Assembly: GCA_047639475.1 (NCBI GenBank)
Contig: JBLIOD010000004.1
Coordinates: 29,757-93,756, forward strand
Direction: 5' to 3'
DNA length: 64,000 bases
DNA from: JAAELZ01 sp047639475
Lineage (GTDB): Bacteria > Pseudomonadota > Gammaproteobacteria > Arenicellales > Poriferihabitantaceae
The stretch's first letter is position 1. Every line of letters begins with the position of its first letter. Made by a program: the position numbers and the translations under genes. Shown piece by piece: positions 34,245 to 43,750 of the stretch. Under the pieces are notes generated by a model. The model was not told where the DNA came from. It worked only from the letters and a program-made list of their open reading frames with translations, and ran no database searches.

Positions 34245-34790
34245 ATGCTTTATAGAATACTGATCTCCTTTTTTGCGATCTTCGTGCTGTCATCCATCAG
34301 TATGGCTGCTGAATTGCCGGCGACTACCGATATTGATAATACTGAATTGACCCTAAATGATTCGGGCTATTGCCAAAAGGCGCTTATTAAAGTCTATAAT
34401 CACGGCTTATATTTGACGCAATCATCAAGCAGTGTGGCTGCCATTGTTGCAGCAGACGAAACGCAAGCCATTGAACTGGTGGTTACGTCTAGATTAGTCA
34501 CTGCTGTAAATATTAGAGATGCGTTTGACGAAGGTATTCGCCGTTCAACCAAGAATCAAACTGATGCTATTAGCAGCGAAATAGCGTCATTTTCATCGGT
34601 TTTTGCAAACAGGGTTGAGAAGGGTGACCAATTTTCATTTACCTATACGACTGAACAAGGCACTACTATTATGAGAAATGGCGAGCAACAAAAGGTGATT
34701 GAGGGAATCGCTTTTAAGCAGGCGTTGTTCGGTATTTGGTTGTCAGCTAATTCAGTTGATCAAAAGCTTAAAGTTAAATTACTGGGGTAA
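34245..34790 (+). CDS. Exported chalcone-isomerase-like domain protein
   Basis: The 181-residue protein has an N-terminal signal peptide (hydrophobic residues about 3-21, cleavage near SMA/AE) and a chalcone-isomerase-like domain. Supporting features are the pattern NDSGYCQKALIKVYNHGLYL near residues 38-57, then MRNGEQQKVIEGIAFKQALFGIWLS near 144-168. Bacterial members are periplasmic and of unknown, probably lipid-binding, function; they lack a flavonoid role. The gene sits just upstream of dnaB and may share its transcript. Confidence 0.85.
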   Translation: MLYRILISFFAIFVLSSISMAAELPATTDIDNTELTLNDSGYCQKALIKVYNHGLYLTQSSSSVAAIVAADETQAIELVVTSRLVTAVNIRDAFDEGIRRSTKNQTDAISSEIASFSSVFANRVEKGDQFSFTYTTEQGTTIMRNGEQQKVIEGIAFKQALFGIWLSANSVDQKLKVKLLG

Positions 34791-34806
34791 TGGAAAGGCT
34801 CTAACT

Positions 34807-36186
34807 ATGGCAAGCAATGTAGAATCATTACGGCAATCACCCCGATTGCCACCTCAATCGACAGAAGCCGAACAATCATTATTGGGCGGTTTGATGTTGG
34901 AGTCACGTCACTTTGACGAAGTATCCAATGAAATCGATTCTGATGATTTCTATAATCAAAACCACACCCGTATCTACGTCACTATTCAGCGCCTTTTAGA
35001 ACAGTCTCAGCCGGTAGATGTGGTGACGGTTTCGGAAGAGCTAGAGCGCAACGATGAACTTGAACGAATTGGTGGCTTGGCTTATTTAGGGACACTGGCT
35101 AACAACACGCCCAGTACGGCCAATATTGTCACCTACTCAAAGATCATTCGCGAGCGGTCTATACTGCGCAAATTGATCAATGCGTCGACCGATATTGCCG
35201 ATTCAGCCTATAACTTAGAAGGGCGTAAACCACGAGAAGTATTAGATAGGGCAGAGCAAGCTATTTTTAATATTTCAGAAACTGATGGCCGTAAACGCGA
35301 TGGTTTTCAAACCATTACCAATTTAGTAGCGAAATCAGTTGACCGCATTGAAGCGCTAAATGAAAGCGGTAGTTCGATTACCGGTATATCCACTGGCTAC
35401 GCAAAGTTAGATGACAAAACTTCCGGTTTACAACGGGGCGATTTAATCGTGGTTGCCGGTCGACCATCAATGGGTAAAACCTCATTCTGTATGAACCTAG
35501 CGGAATATGCAGCGATAGAGCAAGGCATGAAAGTCGCGGTGTTTAGCATGGAGATGCCGGGCGAATCATTGGCCACTCGCCTTATTTCATCCTTAGGTAG
35601 GGTGAATTCGAGCAAGCTGCGTTCTGGGCAGTTATCTGATGAAGATTGGCCTCGGATTTCCAATGCGATACGTTTGCTTAACGAGGCCAAAATTCATGTA
35701 GACGATTCAGCGGGATTAACGCCTATTGAAATTCGTTCTCGAGCAAGACGATTGGCGCGAGAATTAGGCGGTTTAGATATGATCGTCATTGATTACCTGC
35801 AACTCATGCAATCGTCTGAAAGCAATGAGAACCGCGCGACCGAAATATCGCAAATGACGCGTTCATTAAAGATGCTGGCCAAGGAATTGGATTTGCCGCT
35901 GATTATTCTCTCACAGTTGAATCGCAGCCTGGAACAACGACCGGATAAGCGCCCAGTCATGTCGGATTTACGTGAGTCAGGTGCCATTGAGCAAGATGCT
36001 GACGTCATCTTTTTCATCTACCGAGATGAAGTATATGACGATGAATCCAATGATAAAGGTATCGCTGAAATTATCATTGGCAAACAACGTAATGGGCCTA
36101 TCGGTAAAGTAAAGCTAGCTTTTATCGGAGAATTTACTCGATTTGAGAATTTGGCGCCCGCTGATTTCGAAAGCTTTAATAACTAA
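34807..36186 (+). CDS. dnaB: Replicative DNA helicase
   Basis: DnaB is the hexameric 5'-3' helicase at the replication fork. From the ATG at 34807 the product is 459 residues. An in-frame open stretch back to 34699 was ignored because it overlaps the previous gene and is unlike DnaB. The N-terminal domain includes PPQSTEAEQSLLGGLML near residues 16-32. The RecA-like core has Walker A in AGRPSMGKTSF near 219-229, Walker B around LDMIVIDYLQLM near 322-333, and the Arg finger region ending SDLRESGAIEQDADVI near 386-401. The rpsF-rpsR-rplI cluster that often precedes dnaB is not here. Confidence 0.97.
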   Translation: MASNVESLRQSPRLPPQSTEAEQSLLGGLMLESRHFDEVSNEIDSDDFYNQNHTRIYVTIQRLLEQSQPVDVVTVSEELERNDELERIGGLAYLGTLANNTPSTANIVTYSKIIRERSILRKLINASTDIADSAYNLEGRKPREVLDRAEQAIFNISETDGRKRDGFQTITNLVAKSVDRIEALNESGSSITGISTGYAKLDDKTSGLQRGDLIVVAGRPSMGKTSFCMNLAEYAAIEQGMKVAVFSMEMPGESLATRLISSLGRVNSSKLRSGQLSDEDWPRISNAIRLLNEAKIHVDDSAGLTPIEIRSRARRLARELGGLDMIVIDYLQLMQSSESNENRATEISQMTRSLKMLAKELDLPLIILSQLNRSLEQRPDKRPVMSDLRESGAIEQDADVIFFIYRDEVYDDESNDKGIAEIIIGKQRNGPIGKVKLAFIGEFTRFENLAPADFESFNN

Positions 36187-36210
36187 GTTCGTCACCGGGT
36201 TAGTCGCTGT

Positions 36211-37287
36211 ATGCAACATAGAGTTTGGGCAGAGATACATGCGTCTGCTGCTAAGCACAACTTGGCCGCTGTCAAGAAACTAACACCCAGCGCAAAGTTA
36301 ATGGCGGTACTTAAAGCAGATGCTTATGGCCACGGCCAGCAGTTTATGGCCAATACCTTTGATAACGGCATTGACGCTATTGCCATCGCAACAATTGAAG
36401 AGGGCGTCCGCCTTCGTGAGCTGGGTTGCATCCAGCCCATCGTATGCTTAAGCGGTCTTATTGACCCTACTCAACTAGCATTATGTACCCTGCATAACAT
36501 TACGCCAACGTTCTATCAACCAGAGCAACTACAATGGTTGGCAGCTTATGAGGGGGAAATAAAGGACAGCTGGGTGAAGATAAATACAGGCATGAATCGT
36601 TTGGGGTTTGAAATTGATCAGGTTGATGCTGTGGTAAAGCAAGTGACTGCCAGTTGCAGCGGCACAGTGGGCATCATGTCGCATTTTGCCAATGCAGACA
36701 CGCCAGATGACCCACACAATGACTACCAGATTTCTCGATTTACCTCAGCCATAAAACCATTTTCTGATGCGGCTTTTTCAATGGCCAACTCTGCAGCTGT
36801 TCTAAAATTGCCTCATAGTCATTATGACTGGGTGCGCCCTGGGGTGGTGCTATACGGCGCTTCCCCCTTTGCCGAGCACACCGCTGGTGACCTAGGACTT
36901 AGAGCGGTGATGTATTTGAAATCGAGCTTGATAAGTTGTTACTCTATCAGCGAAGATGACCGTGTAGGGTACGGCGGCATCTGGGCAGCTAAAGATACGA
37001 CTCGCATTGGGGTTGTTTCAGCTGGCTATGCAGATGGTTATCCGCGTAATGTCAGTGACGAGGCTTATGTGCTCATTAATCAACAATCCGCACCGATTAT
37101 TGGACGTGTCTCAATGGATACACTGGCGGTAGATTTAAGCAGTTTAGATGACTGCAAAACAGGCGATGATGTAGAGTTATGGGGAGAACAGCTCAGCGTG
37201 GATACGGTAGCAAAATGGGCAGGAACAATTGGTTATGAATTGTTATGTAAGGTTGGTCAACGAGTTGCGCGCATCAATATAGATTAG
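36211..37287 (+). CDS. alr: Alanine racemase
   Basis: This PLP enzyme makes D-alanine for peptidoglycan. The 358-residue protein has the PLP-binding Lys in AVLKADAYGHG near residue 34 and the second catalytic base Tyr in VGYGGIWAAKD near 253. The tail sequence VSMDTLAVDLS lies near 301-311. Length and layout match the E. coli Alr/DadX family. It lies between dnaB and radA with gaps of 24 and 2 bases, an arrangement (dnaB-alr-radA) known in several gammaproteobacteria. Confidence 0.96.
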   Translation: MQHRVWAEIHASAAKHNLAAVKKLTPSAKLMAVLKADAYGHGQQFMANTFDNGIDAIAIATIEEGVRLRELGCIQPIVCLSGLIDPTQLALCTLHNITPTFYQPEQLQWLAAYEGEIKDSWVKINTGMNRLGFEIDQVDAVVKQVTASCSGTVGIMSHFANADTPDDPHNDYQISRFTSAIKPFSDAAFSMANSAAVLKLPHSHYDWVRPGVVLYGASPFAEHTAGDLGLRAVMYLKSSLISCYSISEDDRVGYGGIWAAKDTTRIGVVSAGYADGYPRNVSDEAYVLINQQSAPIIGRVSMDTLAVDLSSLDDCKTGDDVELWGEQLSVDTVAKWAGTIGYELLCKVGQRVARINID

Positions 37288-37289
37288 TT

Positions 37290-38651
37290 ATGGCCAAATC
37301 CAAAACAGTTTACTTGTGTACTGATTGCGGTAGTGTCGCCCCTAAATGGGCAGGGCAGTGCGGGGACTGCGGTGAATGGAATACCTTGATTGCACGGGTA
37401 GAGCAGGGCACATCGGTTGCTGCTAGACACGCTGGCTTGGCGCCAGATTCAAGTGTTATAGAGCTTAAGGATGTTGATTTGCAAAAAGTCCAACGTCTAT
37501 CTACCCATAGTGCTGAATTAGATCGAGTATTGGGCGGCGGCGTGGTGCCGGGTTCAGTGATTCTATTAGGTGGTGACCCAGGTATTGGTAAGTCGACATT
37601 GCTAACGCAATATATGGCGAAGATGAACCGGCAACAATCCGTGTTATACACTAGCGGCGAAGAGTCAGCTCAGCAAATTGCCATTAGAGCAAAACGCTTA
37701 GGCGAAGAAACTCAGTCACTTAAGGTGATGGCCGAAAATCGATTGGAGCCTATACTGCAAGCTGCCCAAAAGACGCGACCGGATGTTTTGGTGGTTGATT
37801 CGATACAAACGGTCTACACCGAGGCCATAGAGTCGGCACCGGGCAGTGTGACCCAAGTAAGAGAATGTGCAGCGCGATTAGTGCGCTATGCCAAGCAAAA
37901 TAATTGCGCGGTAATGTTAGTGGGGCACGTCACTAAAGAAGGCTCGTTAGCGGGCCCGCGTATATTAGAACACATGGTTGATGCGGTATTGTATTTCGAA
38001 GGTGACACCGCCAGTAGTTTCAGGCTCATTCGCGCTATTAAAAATCGCTTCGGTGCAGTCAATGAAATAGGCGTGTTTGCCATGACTGAAGAAGGCTTAG
38101 TTGACGTAAGCAACCCATCAGCCATGTTTGTCAGCCGTTTCAGTACGGAAGCTGCCGGCAGTGTTGTGTTGGCGACCCAAGAAGGTTCACGGCCGTTACT
38201 GGTTGAAGTGCAAGCCTTGGTGGATCAAAGTGCATTAGGCAACCCACGACGACTATGCGTTGGTTTAGAGCAAAACAGGTTGGCGATGTTGTTGGCAATT
38301 CTCCATCGACATGGAGGTTTGATGTTGAGCGACCAAGATGTATTTGCCAATGTCGTGGGTGGCATAAAAGTCACTGAAACAGCCTCTGATTTGGCCGTGG
38401 TGATAGCCTTGATTTCGAGTTTGTTGAATCGTTCAATAGGCAGTAAACTGGTGGCGTTCGGAGAGTTAGGATTAACAGGAGAAATTCGCCCGGTGCAAGG
38501 TGGACAAGACAGAATTAAGGAAGCTCGAAAACTCGGGTTTGACAGCGTTATGTTGCCAAAAGCGAACGTTCCGAAAAAACCGGTGTCGGACATAAAACTG
38601 GTGCCGGTAACGCACATACAACAAGTACTAGAATTTTTACAATCACACTAA
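37290..38651 (+). CDS. radA: DNA repair protein RadA
   Basis: RadA (Sms) is a RecA-like ATPase that drives branch migration in recombination. The 453-residue protein has the N-terminal C4 zinc finger (YLCTDCGSVAPKWAGQC and GDCGEW, residues 8-29), Walker A GGDPGIGKST near 94-103, the RadA-specific KNRFGAVNEIG near 251-261 and the C-terminal Lon-like domain with GLTGEIRPVQGG near 393-404. It starts two bases after alr and is followed by an FKBP gene. Confidence 0.97.
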   Translation: MAKSKTVYLCTDCGSVAPKWAGQCGDCGEWNTLIARVEQGTSVAARHAGLAPDSSVIELKDVDLQKVQRLSTHSAELDRVLGGGVVPGSVILLGGDPGIGKSTLLTQYMAKMNRQQSVLYTSGEESAQQIAIRAKRLGEETQSLKVMAENRLEPILQAAQKTRPDVLVVDSIQTVYTEAIESAPGSVTQVRECAARLVRYAKQNNCAVMLVGHVTKEGSLAGPRILEHMVDAVLYFEGDTASSFRLIRAIKNRFGAVNEIGVFAMTEEGLVDVSNPSAMFVSRFSTEAAGSVVLATQEGSRPLLVEVQALVDQSALGNPRRLCVGLEQNRLAMLLAILHRHGGLMLSDQDVFANVVGGIKVTETASDLAVVIALISSLLNRSIGSKLVAFGELGLTGEIRPVQGGQDRIKEARKLGFDSVMLPKANVPKKPVSDIKLVPVTHIQQVLEFLQSH

Positions 38652-38653
38652 AT

Positions 38654-39355
38654 ATGATCAACAATATGCTTAAAAAAACACTTATCGCTTCTAGCCTCTC
38701 TTTTTTAATACTTAGTGGTTCCTTGTCAGCTGAAACTGATTTAACTAATGCGCTCGACAAAAAGAGTTACGCTTTGGGCATGGTCTTTGGCCAGCAAATT
38801 TCAGACAATCTTGACAAAGGGCAATTCGAAGTTAACACAATCTCAGTGATTGAAGGTCTGTCTGCAGTCTTAAGCGGCGGTGATACACTGATGAATCAAG
38901 CTGAGTTGCAATCGTTCTTGCAAGAAGAGCAAGAACGGCAGGCGGCCAAAGCTAGCGAACAAGCGGAGTCGGCGGTGAAGGAAGGTCAAGCTTTCCTAGA
39001 AGGTTATGCTAAGGAAGAAGGCGTATCAACCACAGATACAGGGATTCACTACAAGATACTTGCTGAAGGCACAGGAAAACAACCATTGGAATCCGATACA
39101 GTTCAGGTACATTATGCTGGCACCCTAAAGGATGGTACGGAATTTGATAGCTCTTATGCTCGCGGTACGCCTGCGGAGTTTCCAGTTAGTGGTGTAATTA
39201 AAGGTTGGCAGCAAATATTGCCGATGATGAAAGAAGGCTCAAAGTGGGAAGTTGCTATACCATCAGAACTCGCTTATGGCGAACGTGGTGCTGGCGGCAA
39301 TATCGGCCCTCATCAACCGTTGGTATTTGTCATTGAGTTGCTTGAGATAAAGTAA
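38654..39355 (+). CDS. Exported FKBP-type peptidyl-prolyl isomerase
   Basis: The 233-residue protein has a signal peptide (hydrophobic core near residues 10-22, cleavage around LSA/ET). Next comes an N-terminal helical dimerisation domain of the FkpA/Mip type (DKKSYALGMVFGQQISDNL near residues 35-53). A coiled Gln/Glu/Ala-rich linker near 94-120 is followed by a C-terminal FKBP domain with VQVHYAGTLKDGTEFDSSY, then the PAEFPVSGVIKGW and RGAGGNIGPHQPLVFVIELL segments. It catalyses proline isomerisation and chaperones folding in the periplasm. A strong terminator follows. It could be called fkpA or mip; the exact orthologue cannot be fixed. Confidence 0.93.
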   Translation: MINNMLKKTLIASSLSFLILSGSLSAETDLTNALDKKSYALGMVFGQQISDNLDKGQFEVNTISVIEGLSAVLSGGDTLMNQAELQSFLQEEQERQAAKASEQAESAVKEGQAFLEGYAKEEGVSTTDTGIHYKILAEGTGKQPLESDTVQVHYAGTLKDGTEFDSSYARGTPAEFPVSGVIKGWQQILPMMKEGSKWEVAIPSELAYGERGAGGNIGPHQPLVFVIELLEIK

Positions 39356-39435
39356 ATACTACTCAAAGGCTGTCCATCGTAGGGTAAACAGCGGGTAATT
39401 TAACTCGGAAGTATTAGCCGTACTCCGATATATAA

Positions 39436-39480
39436 AAGTCAATAATGCAGTGCGCATTATTGGCTTCTTTGTTTTATTTT
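39436..39480. terminator. Terminator between the FKBP gene and convergent doxX-like gene
   Basis: A 13-base arm (39436-39448) pairs with 39454-39466 across a five-base loop, with one wobble position, and a T-rich tract follows. It overlaps the 3' end of the convergent DoxX gene and would stop transcription from radA and the FKBP gene; an A-run before the stem could serve the opposite strand. Confidence 0.8.
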
Positions 39481-39854
39481 CTAGCGGCGTCTACGCTCCA
39501 AATACCTGCACCCTTACAGGAGATAAACAGGAACACAAAGCAGAACATAATTGCTAGCTCGCCACCGTTGAGCATGGGCAAGAGTGGATTAGAGCCAGGT
39601 ACATGGAATACCCAGTAAGCCACCGCCATGGTGCCACTGCAAATGAAAGCAGCTTGACGAGTAAGTAGGCCTACCATCAACAGTAAGCCCCCGATTAGTT
39701 CAACTCCTCCTCCCACTGTCATCATGGCGTTTAGTTCGGGGCCGGCTTTTGGAAAGTCTAAAAATTTCTGTGTACCGTGCCATAAAAATAAAAAGCCAGT
39801 CACTATTCGCATTAGCGCGTAACTTTGCGATTCGTACTTGTTTAAAAAATGCAT
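39474..39854 (-). CDS. DoxX-family membrane protein
   Basis: The 126-residue protein has four hydrophobic helices and the DoxX pattern ALMRIVTGFLFLWHGTQKF near residues 12-30 with GVELIGGLLLMVGLLTR near 50-66. DoxX proteins are small inner-membrane proteins of uncertain role, linked in different bacteria to thiosulfate or redox metabolism. The gene stands alone. A truncated IS element begins about 115 bp upstream of its start, so its promoter lies between 39855 and the element boundary near 39971 or has been affected by the insertion. Confidence 0.85.
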   Translation of the reverse strand: MHFLNKYESQSYALMRIVTGFLFLWHGTQKFLDFPKAGPELNAMMTVGGGVELIGGLLLMVGLLTRQAAFICSGTMAVAYWVFHVPGSNPLLPMLNGGELAIMFCFVFLFISCKGAGIWSVDAARK

Positions 39855-39970
39855 TGCTTCTCCTCGGGTTAATAAAATGGACTTGTATCAGAACTTACGT
39901 GCTTACTTATTAAGATTACTACATATTGATTTGCCACTAGTTTAAGATACTCCCCTGATCCCCCTCCCCC

Positions 39971-40352
39971 TGATGCGTCAATTGTTGCCAGAGAGGCCTG
40001 GCGCAGCACTGTGCGATCACGATACGCTGGCGATTGTACGCCGTGGCGGCCAAAGTGGTCAGAACGGGGAGTGGATTATATGTGAAGCTACAGAAAAAAC
40101 ACAAAACACTGCTGGAGCAAGTGTTACGGGCATTGAAGGAACTTGAGCCACCTCCGATTTGACGTAATTCTTCGCTGTGAGAACGAGCGTCCTTAGGATA
40201 GTTGTGTCTAAAATTACACATTATGGACTGAAAGTGCGTCAAGAGACAGTTTTCGACTTACCTATGCGGTCATATTTGCCTGTGCTTGATAAAAATCAGG
40301 CTTGAAATCTGAGTTTAGAAGTTTTTAGGGTATTAGCGATCTCTATCTGGGG
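39971..40352 (+). mobile_element. Truncated IS1380-type element (3' remnant)
   Basis: This segment is a near copy, in inverted orientation, of the right part of the element at 45406-46894: the last codons of the transposase (from MRQLLPE), the 3' non-coding region and the terminal sequence ending ATCTCTATCTGGGG. An extra G after CCAGAGAG puts the transposase tail out of frame. The left two thirds of the element are gone, with the break near 39971 next to the doxX upstream region. It cannot move by itself. Confidence 0.8.
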
Positions 40353-40672
40353 AGCACCAATGTCTGGGTCAGTGGAATTTCCCTTGGCTGCGGACTTATC
40401 ATAGGCGGGGAAATGATTATCTTCAAACGCAGATGAACGCGCGGCCCTACCCATTCCTTTTCTGACTCGCGACTTCAGCGAGTTTGCGTTAGAAAAACCG
40501 TCATGCGTATGTCCATGTAAAATAGCAATAACATTGTAATCTCGTATGGCATTCCAGAAGGCCAGTTGTTGAGATGCAGAAATAGCATCAGAATCAAAGG
40601 ATGCGTAATGTTGGATAATCACCACTGGCTTTCCTATAAGCCCATCACTTCTACTCGCAATAGTGAAAAAGT
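40353..40672 (-). pseudogene. Metallophosphoesterase fragment
   Basis: Reading the minus strand from about 40672, the frame encodes FFTIASRSDGLIGKPVVII, then QHYASFDSD and NVIAILHGHTHDG, the C-terminal metal-binding part of a calcineurin-like phosphoesterase. There is an in-frame TGA just upstream at about 40676, where the sequence joins an IS256-type transposase remnant. The 3' end is replaced by the truncated IS1380-type element. Both ends are therefore lost to mobile-element events, and the gene cannot be functional. Confidence 0.7.
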
Positions 40673-40675
40673 CTC

Positions 40676-41776
40676 AGATTCAGGACGTGCCGGTGTCGTT
40701 CGTAACGGCTATTTGCCAGAACGTGAACTGCATACTGGGATTGGCCCAGTCAAGGTACGTATTCCCAAGGTGCGCTCCCGAACTGGAGTACCGATCTGCT
40801 TTAGTGCCGCCGTATGTGCGTAAGACGAGAACACTAGAGGCGGCCCTGCCTTGGCTGTATCTCAAGGGTGTCAGCACTGGAGAAATGGGGGATGCGCTGA
40901 GTGTGCTATTGGGTCAATCAGCGACTGGGTTATCATCAAGCACAGTAAGCAAACTCAAAGCAACGTGGTCTCTGGAGTGCAAGGATTGGAATAAAGAACG
41001 TTTAGATTCAAGATCGATGGGTTTATCTATGGGCAGACGGGATACACAGCGGTCTGCGCGGCGGTGAGGGCCAGCTGTGTGCCTTGGTTGTTATCGGAGT
41101 GAACGAGCGTGGTCACAAGAAGTTACTGGCGATTGAAGACGGTGAGCGAGAGTCTACGCAGAGTTGGCGAGAGGGTTTGTTGGCGCTCAAGGAGCGAGGC
41201 ATAAATCAAGCAGAACTGGGCATCGGTGATGGCGCTTTAGGCTTCTGGAATGCCCAGGAAGAAGTCTATCCTGCTACTAAACATCAACGGTGCTGGGTAC
41301 ATAAAACAGCAACTTACTGAACAAGCCACCTAAATCGGTGCAGCCCAAAGCAAAAGCAGCACTGCATAACATCTGGCAGGAAGAAACTGAAGAAGCGCCG
41401 CAAAGCGCCTATCAATTATTCATTTAAATCTATCTAGACAAGTATCCCAAAGCCACACAGTGTTTGGAAAAAGATCGCGAAGAGTTAATGGCGTTCTACT
41501 CGTTCCCTGCCAAGCATTGGGTGAGCATACGTACTACGAATCCAATTGAATTAACCTTCCGGCTATCCGACACTGCACCAAACGATGCAAGGGATGCAAG
41601 GGATGTCTTAGCCGTGATGGCATGTTAAGCATGATGTTCAAACTGGGTCAGTGCGCAGAGAAAAAGTGGAACCGAATACGCGGGTTTGACTATCTAGCAA
41701 AAGTGATTCAAGGGGTTCCATTTAAAGATGGGATAAAGCAAACTAATCCCTATTCAGACCAAACCGAGGCCGCTTG
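40676..41776 (+). pseudogene. IS256-family (mutator-type) transposase remnant
   Basis: Pieces of an IS256-type transposase appear in order in different frames: GRAGVVRNGYLPERELHTGIGPV near 40680-40750, LPWLYLKGVSTGEMGDALSVLLG near 40850-40915, VVIGVNERGHKKLLAIEDG and IGDGALGFW and QRCWVHKTA at 41084-41320, KYPKATQCLEKDREELMAFYSFPAKHW near 41440-41520, and SRDGMLSMMFKLGQCAEKKW near 41610-41670, ending at 41776. At least three frameshifts and stops separate them, and the first 80 or so codons of a full transposase are missing. The element is dead. Its left boundary joins the metallophosphoesterase fragment. Confidence 0.8.
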
Positions 41777-41781
41777 AAGGA

Positions 41782-42114
41782 AATGCCTCATACACCAGAT
41801 TCGGGCATAACTCTGTCCTGGTTAGGCTTTGCTTATCAAAAATTCGGGCAATCAAAGAGTGCAATTGATGCCTACAATCAAGCCCGCAGCACAATCAGAA
41901 TGATATGCAGGCTCACTTTAATCTAGGGTACGAATTGAAGAAGGTGAACCAATGCAGCAAAGCGATTGTGCATTTTAACAAGGTATTGGCACTACAGCCT
42001 GATTATAGTAAATCGCATCTGCATCTCTCCACCTGTTATGAGCTGTTAGGGAAAGCGGAACTGGCAGAACAGCATTCACTACTTCACACAAGCGGCCAAG
42101 GTGGTGAAAATTAA
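41782..42114 (+). pseudogene. TPR protein fragment
   Basis: Two frames together encode tetratricopeptide repeats: SWLGFAYQKFGQSKSAIDAYNQA at about 41817-41885, then after a frameshift near 41885 the run MQAHFNLGYELKKVNQCSKAIVHFNKVL and YSKSHLHLSTCYELLGKAELAEQH at 41905-42090. The N-terminus is absent, replaced by the IS256 remnant. A 31-codon ORF at 42124-42219 follows, which I do not recognise. The fragment is probably the tail of a larger TPR protein disrupted by the insertion. Confidence 0.6.
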
Positions 42115-42281
42115 GCCATAATCATGTGCACCAAGAGAAAGATAACGAAGAAGAAACTCTATTTCGGCATTACGCCCGAAGCTCTTAAACCAGTCTACAT
42201 TCAGCTCAAAAAATAAGACATCTAATTTAGAAATCTCGAAAGTAGGTTCGCTTTTGTTGACTCCTTTACACCTGATAAAAT

Positions 42282-42320
42282 AAAAAGCGCTTAGATGAGT
42301 ATATCCAAGTGCCTTTTTTA
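42282..42320 (-). terminator. Probable terminator downstream of the class V aminotransferase gene
   Basis: AAAAAGCGCTT (42282-42292) can pair with AAGTGCCTTTTT (about 42306-42317) with one mismatch and one wobble around a 13-14 base loop. On the minus strand the stem is followed by a T-rich tract, placing it about 60 bp downstream of the aminotransferase stop. Confidence 0.45.
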
Positions 42321-42379
42321 CGTTTCTCCTAGTTCTAAAGTGCGCTCTTCCTTGAGCTTATTTTGTGTTGATAACTCGC

Positions 42380-43750
42380 TTATCTTCCGTATACATCAAT
42401 TCCCGGCAGTGGACGATGGTACTTAACAACCTTGCTGTAAGCTTCAGATGCCGCCAACACGCCCTTGTCAACGTCAACCGGTAGACCTGCTTCTTCAGCT
42501 GAATATAGGAAAGCAATAGCAGCCGACAGCGCATGTTGCGGCTGGATGCCACCTGTCGCACAAAGTCGCCAGCCCAGATCAGGTGCGCCTGGAATTGCCG
42601 CCGCTTCTACAGCGTGTTTGAAGTACATGATGTTCAGCACTTCCATGATTTTTTTCTCACCAAAACCTGTTGGCGCTTTAACCGCCGTTACCGCATTAGA
42701 GGCAGTATTGATATCCTTTGCTACCAGATCAAAGCCAGCGGCCTGCACGGCAGCGCGGTAGATATCGGAACAACCCGCATGGCGCTCACAAACGCGCTCA
42801 ATACTTTCGATTGCATGTGCATCCAAAGCCGCAGCAAATTGGGAATAATCTCCGGGAGTCTCGATGTGCAGACCAGTAGCTTCCATGGCGTCAATCATCT
42901 TGCCAAGGTTTAGATAATGTTGGCCTTTTTTAATCCCAGCCTCTTGCAGCAGTTTGTCAGATTCACGAACTTTTTCTATTGCTTTGGGACTAAGAGAAAG
43001 CATGCCGATACCGGGCGTACCCATCATACCTTTCTGACTACAGCCAGCAAGTATGTCGATTCCCATCTCAGTCATAGAACATGGCATCGTGCCGATGGAA
43101 GAAATGCCGTCAGTAAAAAGCAATGCCGGATGGTTTAGTTCATCCAGTAAGTCACGTAACTGTCTAGGGTTAGTCGTTACTCCGGCGCCCGTTTCGTTAT
43201 GAGGTGCCATCACCATTTTGACGTCGCCGTTGGGGTCGTTTGCTAACACTTCGCGGCATTTAGCCAATGGCAGATCTTCACCCACTTTAGCTTTTAGGCG
43301 AAGCACATTTCTGCCCAAGTTTTCAACGCAGTTGCCCATGGCATTGCTGAAAGCACCGATCTCTAGCGTTATGATCGCTGGTGTTTCTAGGTCTGCTTCG
43401 CCTGGTGTACGCAGAGCGCCAGCAGCTGCCTCTGTTCCAGAAGTGCCAGAGCCGGTAAAGAACAAAGCCATACCACCTTCTTGCATATCAACTAGTTTCC
43501 CGTAATCTGCCCGAACCGCGGTAAAAAAACTTGCGGCGCCGGGGCCACGCATACCACGTGTTTGGTTAGACGAAAACTGGGTGACTAACTCAGAACCAAA
43601 AGCGGGACCTGGTGTGACGTTAATGATCTTATTATGAGGAGACCAAACAGGCTGTTTATCGTTAAGAAAATCGTGTTCCAGTGCGCCAGCTTGATCCGTT
43701 TCGATAAGACGTCTAAGTCCGGAAAGTGGAGAGATTAATTTATTTGTCAT
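42380..43750 (-). CDS. Class V PLP-dependent aminotransferase
   Basis: The 456-residue protein has the class V fold features: TPGPAFGSELV near residue 46, the GSGTSGTEAA cofactor loop near 100-109, MAPHNETGAGV near 181-191, Asp214 in LLFTDGISSIG, and the Schiff-base Lys240 in AGCSQKGMMGTPG. It resembles alanine-glyoxylate, serine-glyoxylate and 2-aminoethylphosphonate aminotransferases but is longer than these (about 370-400). The exact amino donor is unknown. It is the only clearly intact non-mobile gene between the two IS1380-type copies, and the neighbouring flavin monooxygenase gene lies 362 bp upstream on the same strand. It may be carried DNA, or native sequence that survived IS damage. 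Confidence 0.85.
   Translation of the reverse strand: MTNKLISPLSGLRRLIETDQAGALEHDFLNDKQPVWSPHNKIINVTPGPAFGSELVTQFSSNQTRGMRGPGAASFFTAVRADYGKLVDMQEGGMALFFTGSGTSGTEAAAGALRTPGEADLETPAIITLEIGAFSNAMGNCVENLGRNVLRLKAKVGEDLPLAKCREVLANDPNGDVKMVMAPHNETGAGVTTNPRQLRDLLDELNHPALLFTDGISSIGTMPCSMTEMGIDILAGCSQKGMMGTPGIGMLSLSPKAIEKVRESDKLLQEAGIKKGQHYLNLGKMIDAMEATGLHIETPGDYSQFAAALDAHAIESIERVCERHAGCSDIYRAAVQAAGFDLVAKDINTASNAVTAVKAPTGFGEKKIMEVLNIMYFKHAVEAAAIPGAPDLGWRLCATGGIQPQHALSAAIAFLYSAEEAGLPVDVDKGVLAASEAYSKVVKYHRPLPGIDVYGR

Noticed and set aside
34699..34806. 36-codon N-terminal extension of DnaB
   Set aside because: It overlaps the chalcone-isomerase-like gene in another frame and is unlike any DnaB; the ATG at 34807 fits the family.
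40296..40625. 109-codon minus-strand frame taken as an intact gene
   Set aside because: Its last 18 or so codons come from the IS1380-type end and its start lacks the N-terminal phosphoesterase motifs; treated as a fragment.
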